From assembly GCA_021156225.1 (NCBI GenBank), contig JAJNBN010000269.1, forward strand, positions 1 through 5,666: 5,666 nucleotides of DNA, written 5' to 3'. Position numbers and translations under genes: made by a program. This DNA is from Verrucomicrobiota bacterium (GTDB taxonomy: Bacteria; Verrucomicrobiota; Verrucomicrobiia; Limisphaerales; JAEYXS01). Below the pieces are notes generated by a model. The model had not been told where the DNA came from. It did no database searches and saw nothing but the letters and a program-made list of their open reading frames with translations. Shown here piece by piece: positions 1 to 5,666 of the stretch (position 1 is its first letter; the number at the start of each line of letters is the position of its first letter).

Positions 1-550
1 TGTCTACGACCTCGGATGAAGGTTCGTTCTTCTCCGCATCGTCTTCGGAAGGCTCGGAGGCTGCTGGTTCGGGAGCCGCCTTTTCTTTGGCCGGTTCGGT
101 CTTCGCGGAAGCTTCTTTTGCGGGCTCGCTCTTCTCGGCAACGTCCTTTTTGGGAGCTTTCTTTTCGGCGGCTTTCTCCGTCGGTTTGGCCGGTTTCTTT
201 TCCGGCTCTTCGGCTTTCGGCGCTTCCGTTTCCTTCTTGGCCTCGGCAGGTGCGGCCTTGGCTTCTTTGGCAGGAGCAGCTTTTTCCTCTTTGGCCGGAG
301 CGGCTTTCTCGCCACCGGCTTCAATGCTGCCGATGACGTCGCCGACGTTCACAGTGGTGCCATCGGGTTGCAGGATTTTGCCCATCACCCCGGCTTCGGG
401 CGCGGGTATCTCCACCGTGGCTTTTTCGCTCTCGATGCTGACGAGGTTCTGGTCCTTGGCTACGGCGTCGCCCTCTTTGACGAGCCACGAGGCGATCTGG
501 ACTTCGGTGATGGATTCGCCCAGTTCGGGGACTTTGATTTCAATGGCCAT
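1..550 (-). CDS. sucB: 2-oxoglutarate dehydrogenase E2 (dihydrolipoyl succinyltransferase), N-terminal part
   Basis: Partial gene: 183 codons are present and the frame is still open at the left edge. The product begins MAIEIKVPELGESITEVQIA, the standard start of a 2-oxo-acid dehydrogenase E2 lipoyl domain. Residues 1-77 form one lipoyl domain. The lipoylated lysine is K43 in the motif IESEKATVEIPAP, where many E2s have ETDKA/V, and a Gly-Asp turn near residues 70-71 closes the domain. From residue 81 to the edge comes a charged Lys/Glu/Ala/Pro linker. The E3/E1-binding domain and the catalytic acyltransferase domain must lie beyond the window. In the complex E2 accepts the succinyl group from E1 on the lipoyl arm and passes it to CoA. 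The assignment to the 2-oxoglutarate complex rather than pyruvate or branched-chain complexes rests on the sucA gene 23 nt upstream. The ATG at 548-550 is chosen because it gives the family N-terminus. No clear Shine-Dalgarno is visible in the 23-nt gap, so translation may be coupled to sucA. Confidence 0.93.
   Translation of the reverse strand, partial: MAIEIKVPELGESITEVQIASWLVKEGDAVAKDQNLVSIESEKATVEIPAPEAGVMGKILQPDGTTVNVGDVIGSIEAGGEKAAPAKEEKAAPAKEAKAAPAEAKKETEAPKAEEPEKKPAKPTEKAAEKKAPKKDVAEKSEPAKEASAKTEPAKEKAAPEPAASEPSEDDAEKNEPSSEVVD
2..310 (-). other. Low-complexity K/E/A/P linker of the E2 subunit
   Basis: Codons 81-183 of sucB encode a segment built almost only from four residues. By hand count of 103 residues, 27 are Ala, 23 Glu, 22 Lys and 14 Pro. 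It opens with near-repeats of the form EKAAPAKE / KAAPAKEA / KAAPAEAK and becomes less regular further on, with a Ser/Glu/Asp-rich end. In E2 proteins such segments are flexible swinging arms between the lipoyl domain and the peripheral subunit-binding domain. The usual arm is about 20-40 residues and Ala/Pro-rich; this one exceeds 100 residues and is strongly zwitterionic. The end of the linker is not in the window. Confidence 0.85.
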
Positions 551-573
551 AAGATTGCTTGGTTAAAGATACA

Positions 574-3354
574 TCACTTTTGCCCGAAGGCGTTTTCCAG
601 GATGCGTTGCTGCTCCTGTTTGTGGGCGCTGGCGGAACCGCTGGCGGGACTGGCGGATTCGGCGCGCGCCACGACGGAGAAGGGAAGGTGAGTCAAATCA
701 CTCAGTTGCATGTGGAGATAACTGTATGCGCCCATGTTTACCGGCTCCTCCTGAACCCAGATGAGCGGGGTGCCTTTCGGGAATTTCTCCAACTCCTTAT
801 CGAGCAGATCGCGTTTAAGCGGATAATATTGTTCGAGACGCACGATGGCGACGTCTTCGCGCTGGTTCTCCGTGCGATACTTGTTCAGTTCGTGGAAGAG
901 CTTGCCGCTGCACATGAGTACCCGTGTGGCTTTCTCGGCAGTTGTGTCGGGGATGATGCGCTGGAAAGTTCCTTCAGCCAGTTCAGCCAGCGAGGAGCGT
1001 GCTTCAGGGAGACGCAACATGCTCTTGGGCGTGAGAACCACCAGCGGTTTACGCCACGAGCTCAGTGCCTGGCGGCGGATCAAATGAAAGAACTGGGCGG
1101 GCGTGGAGGGATTGGCGACTTGGATGTTGTCCTCCGCGCATTGGCCGAGGAAACGTTCCAAGCGGGCGCTGGAATGCTCGGGGCCCATGCCTTCGTAGCC
1201 GTGCGGCAGCAACATGACGATGCCGGAGAGGCGTTTCCATTTGTCCTCCGCACTGGTGATGAACTGGTCGATGATGACCTGCGCGCCATTCACGAAATCA
1301 CCGAACTGCGCTTCCCAGATCACCAGGCCATCGGGGCAATCCAGGCTGAAGCCGTAATCGAAACCGAGCACGCCCGCCTCGGAGAGGGGGCTGTTGAACA
1401 GCTCCACGATGGCCTGATCGGGGGCGAGATGTTGCAGCGGAGTGTAGATGCCTTTGCCATTGTAATCATGCAGGACGGCGTGACGATGGCTGAACGTGCC
1501 GCGCCGGGAGTCTTGTCCGGAGATGCGGATGCGCACGCCTTCAGTGGCGAGCGAAGCATAGGCCAGCGCTTCCGCAGCAGCCCAATCCAAAGGCTCCTCG
1601 CCAGCGGCCATTTTGAGCCACGTCTCTCGCATTTTTTCGAGCTTGGGATGCGGGGTGAATTGTGCAGGTCGTTCAGTGAGTTTCTTTAGCAACTCGACCA
1701 GACGAGTTTCTTCCACGCCGGTCTTTACATCCTGGGCGCTGCTTTCTTTACCGCCGTGAAAGGTCTTTTGCGACCAGATGCCGCGCTGTTTCTCGCCGGG
1801 GCGTTTATAATCTTTGCTGCGGGATTCGTTCAGTTCCTGTTCCAGCTTTTCACGACGCTCGGCGGCGATCTGATCGGCTTCCTCTTGCGTGATGCCGCCG
1901 AGTTTCAGCAATTGCTCCAGATACGCTTCACGCACTGGCTTGCGCTTGGCGATGGCCTGATAAAGGACGGGTTGGGTGAAGGAAGGTTCATCGGTTTCGT
2001 TATGGCCGAGCTTGCGGTAGCCATACATGTCGATGAACACATCGCGTTTGAATTTCTTACGGAAATCCATCGCGACCTTAAGCGATTGGGCGACGGCTTC
2101 GGGGTCCTCCCCATTCACATGGAAGATGGGCACCTGCAACATGCGGGCGACATCCGTGGCATAGAGGCAGGACCGGGCATCAACGGGCGAAGTCGTGAAA
2201 CCGATCTGGTTGTTCACGATGATGTGCAAGGTGCCGCCGGTCGTGTAACCGGCCAACTGGCTCAGATTGAGCGTCTCCTGCACGATGCCTTCACCGGCGA
2301 ACGCGGCGTCCCCATGGATGAGCAGTCCCATGCACGAGGCGCGGTCTTTGTCGCCCACACGATCTTGTTTGGCGCGCACGCGGCCTAACGCGACGGGGTT
2401 CACGAATTCAAGATGACTGGGATTGAAGCACAGCGAGAGGTGGACGGTGTCGCCTGCAGCCGTTTGCCAGTCATTGCTATGGCCCAGGTGATATTTCACA
2501 TCGCCGCCGCCAGCATAGTATTGTGGGTCAGTATCGGCGAATTCGCGGAAGATCTGGCGCGGATGCTTGCCCATGATGTTGGCGAGGACGTTCAGGCGGC
2601 CGCGATGGGCCATGCCCATGACGATCTCTTTCACGCCTTGGCCACCGGCTTTTTCGATGGCGAGATCGAGCAAGGGCAGGAGGCTTTCGCTGCCTTCGAG
2701 CGAAAAGCTTTTCGCACCGAGAAACTTCTTCCGGATGAATTCCTCAAAAATGGTGGCATCCGTGAGCCGTGAGAAAATACGCTTCTGGATTTCGGGCGCG
2801 AGCGAGATGCGGTTCTGGCATGGTTCCATCTGCTGTTGCAACCAGTGGCGCACTTCGAGGTCGTCGATGTGCATGTATTGCACGCCGATGGAGCGGCAGT
2901 AGGTATTTCGCAGGATCTCGAGGATCTGGCGGAGCGTGAGCGGGTTTTCATCCACCAACGTTTCGCAGGAGAACTTGCGCTCGAAGTCGCTCTCGGAAAA
3001 ACCGTAGTAAGAGGGATCGAGTTCGGCCGGGATGCGAGGCGTTTCGCCGATGGGATGAACTTGGGCGATGATGTGGCCACGAACGCGGTATGAACGGATG
3101 AGCTGGTTGATGCGATCATGCCAGACGCCTGAGTCAGGGCTGGCTGGGGCGAGTGTTTTTTTTGGCGGCGCAGACGGTGGTTTGGCGGTTGGCGTGGTGT
3201 TGGAAACTGGCGCCCATTTTTCGCCATTGGCCGAGGATTGGAAATATTCCCGCCACTCGGGAGGCACTGAATTGGGTTCGCGGGTGTAAGCCGCTTGTAA
3301 TTCCTCAATATAGCCGAGGTTCAGCACGTGTGACGGGGCGCGATTCTGGCTCAT
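574..3354 (-). CDS. sucA: 2-oxoglutarate dehydrogenase E1 component
   Basis: Complete gene for a 926-aa protein, close to the 933 aa of E. coli SucA. E1 is the thiamine-diphosphate decarboxylase that acts on 2-oxoglutarate and reductively succinylates the E2 lipoyl group in the TCA cycle; it is cytoplasmic. Residues 11-40 match the N-terminal E1 signature (YIEELQAAYTREPNSVPPEW), which in the family contacts the rest of the complex. A short Pro/Lys/Ala-rich linker follows at about 41-75. Catalytic motifs in order are: HRGRLNVL at 250-257; the ThDP/Mg motif GDAAFAGEG at 348-356, ending at NNQIGFTT 381-388; GHNETDEPSFTQP at 450-462; SGQDSRRGTFSHRH at 612-625; EAQFGDFVNGAQ at 681-692; LPHGYEGMGPEHSSAR at 716-731; and the typical C-terminal SASPASGSASAHKQEQQ at 900-916. 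The ATG at 3352-3354 gives the normal family N-terminus. AAGG sits unusually close to it, so the ribosome site is weak. The stop is 23 nt before sucB, so the two genes form an operon. A run of eight A lies in the N-terminal linker (3156-3163). Confidence 0.97.
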   Translation of the reverse strand: MSQNRAPSHVLNLGYIEELQAAYTREPNSVPPEWREYFQSSANGEKWAPVSNTTPTAKPPSAPPKKTLAPASPDSGVWHDRINQLIRSYRVRGHIIAQVHPIGETPRIPAELDPSYYGFSESDFERKFSCETLVDENPLTLRQILEILRNTYCRSIGVQYMHIDDLEVRHWLQQQMEPCQNRISLAPEIQKRIFSRLTDATIFEEFIRKKFLGAKSFSLEGSESLLPLLDLAIEKAGGQGVKEIVMGMAHRGRLNVLANIMGKHPRQIFREFADTDPQYYAGGGDVKYHLGHSNDWQTAAGDTVHLSLCFNPSHLEFVNPVALGRVRAKQDRVGDKDRASCMGLLIHGDAAFAGEGIVQETLNLSQLAGYTTGGTLHIIVNNQIGFTTSPVDARSCLYATDVARMLQVPIFHVNGEDPEAVAQSLKVAMDFRKKFKRDVFIDMYGYRKLGHNETDEPSFTQPVLYQAIAKRKPVREAYLEQLLKLGGITQEEADQIAAERREKLEQELNESRSKDYKRPGEKQRGIWSQKTFHGGKESSAQDVKTGVEETRLVELLKKLTERPAQFTPHPKLEKMRETWLKMAAGEEPLDWAAAEALAYASLATEGVRIRISGQDSRRGTFSHRHAVLHDYNGKGIYTPLQHLAPDQAIVELFNSPLSEAGVLGFDYGFSLDCPDGLVIWEAQFGDFVNGAQVIIDQFITSAEDKWKRLSGIVMLLPHGYEGMGPEHSSARLERFLGQCAEDNIQVANPSTPAQFFHLIRRQALSSWRKPLVVLTPKSMLRLPEARSSLAELAEGTFQRIIPDTTAEKATRVLMCSGKLFHELNKYRTENQREDVAIVRLEQYYPLKRDLLDKELEKFPKGTPLIWVQEEPVNMGAYSYLHMQLSDLTHLPFSVVARAESASPASGSASAHKQEQQRILENAFGQK

Positions 3355-3390
3355 ACCTTGTTCCCACTATACGGAGAAAAACGGTTTTGT

Positions 3391-3401
3391 CATATTATAT
3401 G
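3391..3401. repeat. 11-bp palindrome CATATTATATG in the divergent region
   Basis: CATAT and ATATG are perfect inverted 5-bp arms around a single T, and they cover the candidate sucAB -10 box. It lies 37 bp from the sucA start and 82 bp from the sigma gene start. It could be an operator half-site pair or only a by-product of an AT-rich -10 region. The rest of the intergenic stretch 3355-3483 shows T-runs (3438-3443) but no second copy of this element and no strong consensus promoter for the sigma gene. Confidence 0.3.
3394..3399 (-). promoter_or_regulatory. Candidate -10 box (TATAAT) of the sucAB promoter
   Basis: The minus strand reads TATAAT here, an exact match to the housekeeping -10 consensus. 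A start point about 7 nt downstream would give a 5' leader of about 33 nt before the sucA ATG. No TTGACA-like hexamer is present at 16-18 nt upstream (CGATCC lies at 17 nt), and there is no extended TGn. The call therefore rests on the -10 hexamer and its position. On the plus strand the overlapping bases read TATTAT, so a promoter for the sigma gene from the same spot is possible but weaker. Confidence 0.4.
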
Positions 3402-3483
3402 GCGGAGATTCGGTCGGGATCGCTTTAGGGCTAATCTTTTTTGTTCGGTTTCGGGTACGGGCGGGGTTTTACTTTCAAAGAGC

Positions 3484-4890
3484 ATGAGCGAAACACAACA
3501 GTTGCTGGCGGCGTATGTGGAGAATGGCTCGGAAACGGCCTTTCGCGAGCTGGTTTCCCGGCATGTGAACCTGGTTTACGCCACCGCGCTCCGGTTGGTG
3601 GGCGGGGATGCGCACCGGGCGCAGGAGGTGGCGCAGACGGTCTTCGTGCAGTTGGCGCAGAATGCGCACAAACTTTCCCGCGAAAGTACGCTGGGCGGAT
3701 GGCTGCATCGCACGACGTGCAATGTGGCGAGCAAAGCGTTGCGTACGGAGCGTAGGCGGATTGAGCGGGAAACGCAGGCGATGCTTATGAATGCCCAATC
3801 ACACGAAGGCGAGGCGAGGATGGAGCGGGTCGCTCCCATTCTAGATGAAGCGATCAATCAATTGGGAGAAGAAGACCGGGCGGCGATCGTGTTGCGGTTT
3901 TTCGAGCAGCGGGATTTTCGTGCCGTGGGATTGGCCCTGGGCAGTGGTGAGGATGCGGCGCGGATGCGCGTGAACCGGGCGTTGGAGAAACTCCAGAGCA
4001 TGCTAAAACGGAAAGGAGTGGCGCTTTCGGCTACAGCATTGGGAACGATGCTGACGGCGGGTGCTGTGAGTGCTGCACCGGCTGGACTGAGTGTTAGTTT
4101 GGCAGGAGCTGCTTTCGCGGCAGCGACCAAAGGCGGTGGAACATCTATCGGAATGTTAACTCTTATGAATCAATTCAAAGTGGGTATTGCTGGAGCCATC
4201 GTTGTCACTGGGTTGGCTGGATCCTTATTTGTGCAGCATCGGTCAGCAGGCAGATTGCAAACGGAAAACGATGCGCTGAGAAAACAGACTGTTCTAATGC
4301 AGGAGGAAATGGACGCGCTGAAACGGCGGCCTTTGACGGCGCCGGCACAGGTTGCGGATCAAGACCGGACGGAGTTGCTAAGGCTGCGCGGTGAGGTGGG
4401 AGTGATGCGTGGACAAATGGCGGCGGTGAACAAGGAGAATGAACGGTTGGTTGCCTCCATGCGCCAGCAGGCCGAAAAGTCGAAAACGGAGCAATACCTG
4501 GCCGCAGAAGACGAAGCCAAAGCCGTGCGAAATGCGAATTTGGCAAAACGGCTCGGTTTGGCGTTGCATATCTACCGAGGCAAACACAACGAGGCTTTTC
4601 CGGACAGCTTTGAGCAGCTAAGCGCAGCGGCCAAAGACGTCCTTGGTGCGGACAGTTACGCGCAATTCGAGCTGTTTCCACTGTCGGGCAAGCTTTCAGA
4701 GCTGCCAAATCCATCGAAGACCATCGTTCTCAAAGGAGGCCTGTTTCAGATGTCATCCGGGAAGTGGACCATGGCCTATGGAATGGCCGATGGTTCGGTG
4801 CAACGGCTTGCCTCAAGTGCGCCGGATTTTGGAGCCGAGGAGAAACGCGTGAACTTCGTCTATCCCTCGGCTGAGAAAACCCAGCAGTAA
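3484..4890 (+). CDS. ECF-like sigma-70 family factor fused to membrane, coiled-coil and pilin-like C-terminal modules
   Basis: The product is 468 aa, against about 160-200 aa for a plain ECF sigma factor. Residues 10-85 are sigma region 2: FRELVSRHVNLVYATALRLV, then AHRAQEVAQTVFVQLAQN and GGWLHRTTCNVASKALR. Residues 117-172 are sigma region 4, with the helix-turn-helix at about 142-168 (FRAVGLALGSGEDAARMRV). An Ala/Gly/Ser-rich hydrophobic stretch spans 178-214 and a clear membrane segment 231-250 (FKVGIAGAIVVTGLAGSLFV). Coiled-coil-like segments lie at 251-282 and 292-337. The tail at 345-445 resembles the soluble part of verrucomicrobial pseudopilin/DUF1559-type proteins (RLGLALHIYRGKHNEAFPDS, MADGSVQRL). 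The ATG at 3484 is chosen because family members begin just before the QLLAAYVENGSE phrase. The frame stays open upstream to a TTG at 3358, but those 42 residues look non-native. A weak AAAGAG precedes the ATG. There is no separate anti-sigma gene next to it; the fused tail may serve as sensor or anchor, which is inference. Target genes are unknown. Confidence 0.88.
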   Translation: MSETQQLLAAYVENGSETAFRELVSRHVNLVYATALRLVGGDAHRAQEVAQTVFVQLAQNAHKLSRESTLGGWLHRTTCNVASKALRTERRRIERETQAMLMNAQSHEGEARMERVAPILDEAINQLGEEDRAAIVLRFFEQRDFRAVGLALGSGEDAARMRVNRALEKLQSMLKRKGVALSATALGTMLTAGAVSAAPAGLSVSLAGAAFAAATKGGGTSIGMLTLMNQFKVGIAGAIVVTGLAGSLFVQHRSAGRLQTENDALRKQTVLMQEEMDALKRRPLTAPAQVADQDRTELLRLRGEVGVMRGQMAAVNKENERLVASMRQQAEKSKTEQYLAAEDEAKAVRNANLAKRLGLALHIYRGKHNEAFPDSFEQLSAAAKDVLGADSYAQFELFPLSGKLSELPNPSKTIVLKGGLFQMSSGKWTMAYGMADGSVQRLASSAPDFGAEEKRVNFVYPSAEKTQQ

Positions 4891-4924
4891 AAAATGGGGC
4901 TGCACAGTGAAGTGCAGCCCCATT
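4889..4924 (-). terminator. Intrinsic terminator of pyk, between convergent genes
   Basis: A perfect 13-bp inverted repeat (AATGGGGCTGCAC at 4893-4905 and GTGCAGCCCCATT at 4912-4924) encloses a 6-nt loop. On the minus strand the GC-rich stem runs into TTTTTT followed by A, so it reads as a standard rho-independent terminator for pyk, beginning 25 nt past its stop codon. On the plus strand the hairpin lies 2 nt past the sigma gene stop but is followed by CATTAATGG, with no U-run. It would be a weak terminator in that direction, though it could still protect the 3' end of the sigma mRNA. Confidence 0.85.
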
Positions 4925-4949
4925 CATTAATGGTTGATGTATCGTCCTA

Positions 4950-5666
4950 TTACTCCACCACGCGCATCTGGATGGCATCCACGATGCGCTCCTCAGCCGA
5001 GATGGAGCTGACCACGACCACGGTGTGGCCTTTGGTGACTTGGCCGTTCTTCTTCAACACTTCGATGGCCGGATTGATCGTCTTTTCCGGTGAAGCATGG
5101 TTGAAGGCCATGACGATCGGGGTGATGCCCCAGAGCAGGGTCAGTTGATCGGCCATCTCCTGCGTTTCGCAGACGGCGTAGATCTTGGAGTGGCGCGGGC
5201 GCATCCACGAGGTGTAGCGCGCCATGGTGCCGCGGATGGTGAAGATGATGAGGGCCTCTGCCTTCAATTCATCCGCCATGACGACGGCGCTTTTCACAAG
5301 CTTCTGACGCGGGCTCGTGAATTCAGCGCGTTCCTGGAAGTTCGCACCGCCGGAGCGCTCGATACGCCGGGAGACGCGGTCCATGACCTCAAGGCATTTA
5401 AGCGGGTATTTGCCCACGGTGGTCTCGCCGCTGAGCATGATGGCGTCTGCCTGTTCATACACCGCATTGGCCACGTCGGTGATCTCGGCGCGCGTAGGAT
5501 GCGGGGTTGAGATCATGCTTTCCAGCATGTGCGTGGCCACGATGACGGGGCGGCCGACGCGCAAGCAGGTCTTCACGATCTTACGCTGGATGATGGGCAG
5601 CTCTTCATAAGGGCACTCAATGCCCAAATCACCACGGGCAACCATGATGGCATCGGCCTCGGCGAT
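4950..5666 (-). CDS. pyk: Pyruvate kinase, C-terminal half
   Basis: Partial gene: 238 codons plus TAA; the start lies beyond the right edge and the frame is open at base 5666. The enzyme makes pyruvate and ATP from phosphoenolpyruvate and ADP, the last step of glycolysis, in the cytoplasm. Visible residues 1-15 (IAEADAIMVARGDLG) are the metal/PEP-site strand of the barrel. VIVATHMLESM (41-51), PTRAEITDVANAV (57-69) and DAIMLSGETTVGKYP (74-88) are the classic barrel motifs, with His where most family members have Gln in ATQMLESM. The C-terminal regulatory domain starts near 110. The motif that binds the phosphate of fructose bisphosphate in regulated enzymes is altered (TIRGTMARYTSWMRP at 143-157). 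The usual C-terminal Gly-rich GTTNT-type loop is replaced by SSISAEERIVDAIQ (220-233). The remaining length fits a normal enzyme of about 470 aa. It is convergent with the sigma gene and no promoter is in view. Confidence 0.95.
   Translation of the reverse strand: MAEADAIMVARGDLGIECPYEELPIIQRKIVKTCLRVGRPVIVATHMLESMISTPHPTRAEITDVANAVYEQADAIMLSGETTVGKYPLKCLEVMDRVSRRIERSGGANFQERAEFTSPRQKLVKSAVVMADELKAEALIIFTIRGTMARYTSWMRPRHSKIYAVCETQEMADQLTLLWGITPIVMAFNHASPEKTINPAIEVLKKNGQVTKGHTVVVVSSISAEERIVDAIQMRVVE

Noticed and set aside
87..566. Plus-strand open frame with Ala/Ser/Phe-rich repeats
   Set aside because: It is the complement of the Lys/Glu/Ala/Pro linker of sucB; the lipoyl domain motif on the minus strand shows which strand is coding.
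559..1689. Long plus-strand open frame (376 codons) opposite sucA
   Set aside because: It is fully antisense to the conserved catalytic half of sucA, its protein has no recognisable motif, and GC-rich codon use in sucA leaves the opposite strand free of stops. Treated as a shadow.
1756..2388. Plus-strand open frame with a hydrophobic, membrane-protein-like N-terminus
   Set aside because: It is antisense to sucA across its ThDP-binding region. The hydrophobic look comes from the complement of Lys/Glu-rich codons in sucA.
3360..3365. GGGAAC on the minus strand as an ECF-type -35 element
   Set aside because: It lies only a few bases before the sucA ATG, leaving no room for a -10 and start point upstream of the gene.
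3358..3483. Upstream extension of the sigma gene from a TTG at 3358 (42 extra residues)
   Set aside because: The added residues overlap the sucAB promoter region and do not resemble sigma N-termini. The ATG at 3484 gives the normal start of the family.
4205..4714. Minus-strand open frame (169 codons) inside the sigma gene
   Set aside because: It is antisense to the coiled-coil and tail of the sigma fusion, shows no motif, and lacks any context as a separate gene.
5097..5510. Plus-strand open frame opposite pyk
   Set aside because: It is antisense to clearly conserved pyruvate kinase motifs; no independent evidence.

Overview
The window is chromosomal sequence, GC-rich by eye, from what looks like a member of the Verrucomicrobiota or a close relative. 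The main reason is the sigma-factor gene in the middle. Its phrases (GGWLHRTTCNVASKALR, FFEQRDFRAVGLALGSGEDA, ELLRLRGEVG) and its layout (sigma domain, Ala-rich hydrophobic stretch, membrane segment, coiled coil, pilin-like tail) are ones I associate with Verrucomicrobia and some Acidobacteria. The taxon is an inference from memory, not from a search.

Left part (1-3354, minus strand): two genes of the 2-oxoglutarate dehydrogenase complex in operon order. Full-length sucA (E1, 926 aa, 574-3354) is followed after 23 nt by sucB (E2, 1-550), which runs off the left edge. Only the lipoyl domain and a very long charged Lys/Glu/Ala/Pro linker of sucB are in the window. Together with an E3 (not seen here) they convert 2-oxoglutarate, CoA and NAD+ to succinyl-CoA in the TCA cycle.

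Middle (3355-3483): a 129-bp divergent intergenic region. It holds a perfect TATAAT on the minus strand inside an 11-bp AT-rich palindrome, which is the best candidate promoter for sucAB. The sigma-factor gene (3484-4890, plus strand, 468 aa) starts on its other side. It encodes an ECF-like sigma factor fused to membrane-spanning and extracytoplasmic-looking modules. It is the least ordinary item in the window.

Right part (4893-5666): a 13-bp perfect hairpin separates the sigma gene from pyruvate kinase (pyk, minus strand, 4950-5666). The pyk gene enters from the right edge, and only its C-terminal half is present. The T-run that would make the hairpin an intrinsic terminator lies on the pyk strand and overlaps the stop codon of the sigma gene.

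No tRNA, rRNA, CRISPR array, insertion sequence or phage-like gene was seen. Most of the window is core metabolism. The items worth a second look are the architecture of the sigma fusion, the E2 linker, and the degenerate effector-site motifs of pyruvate kinase.
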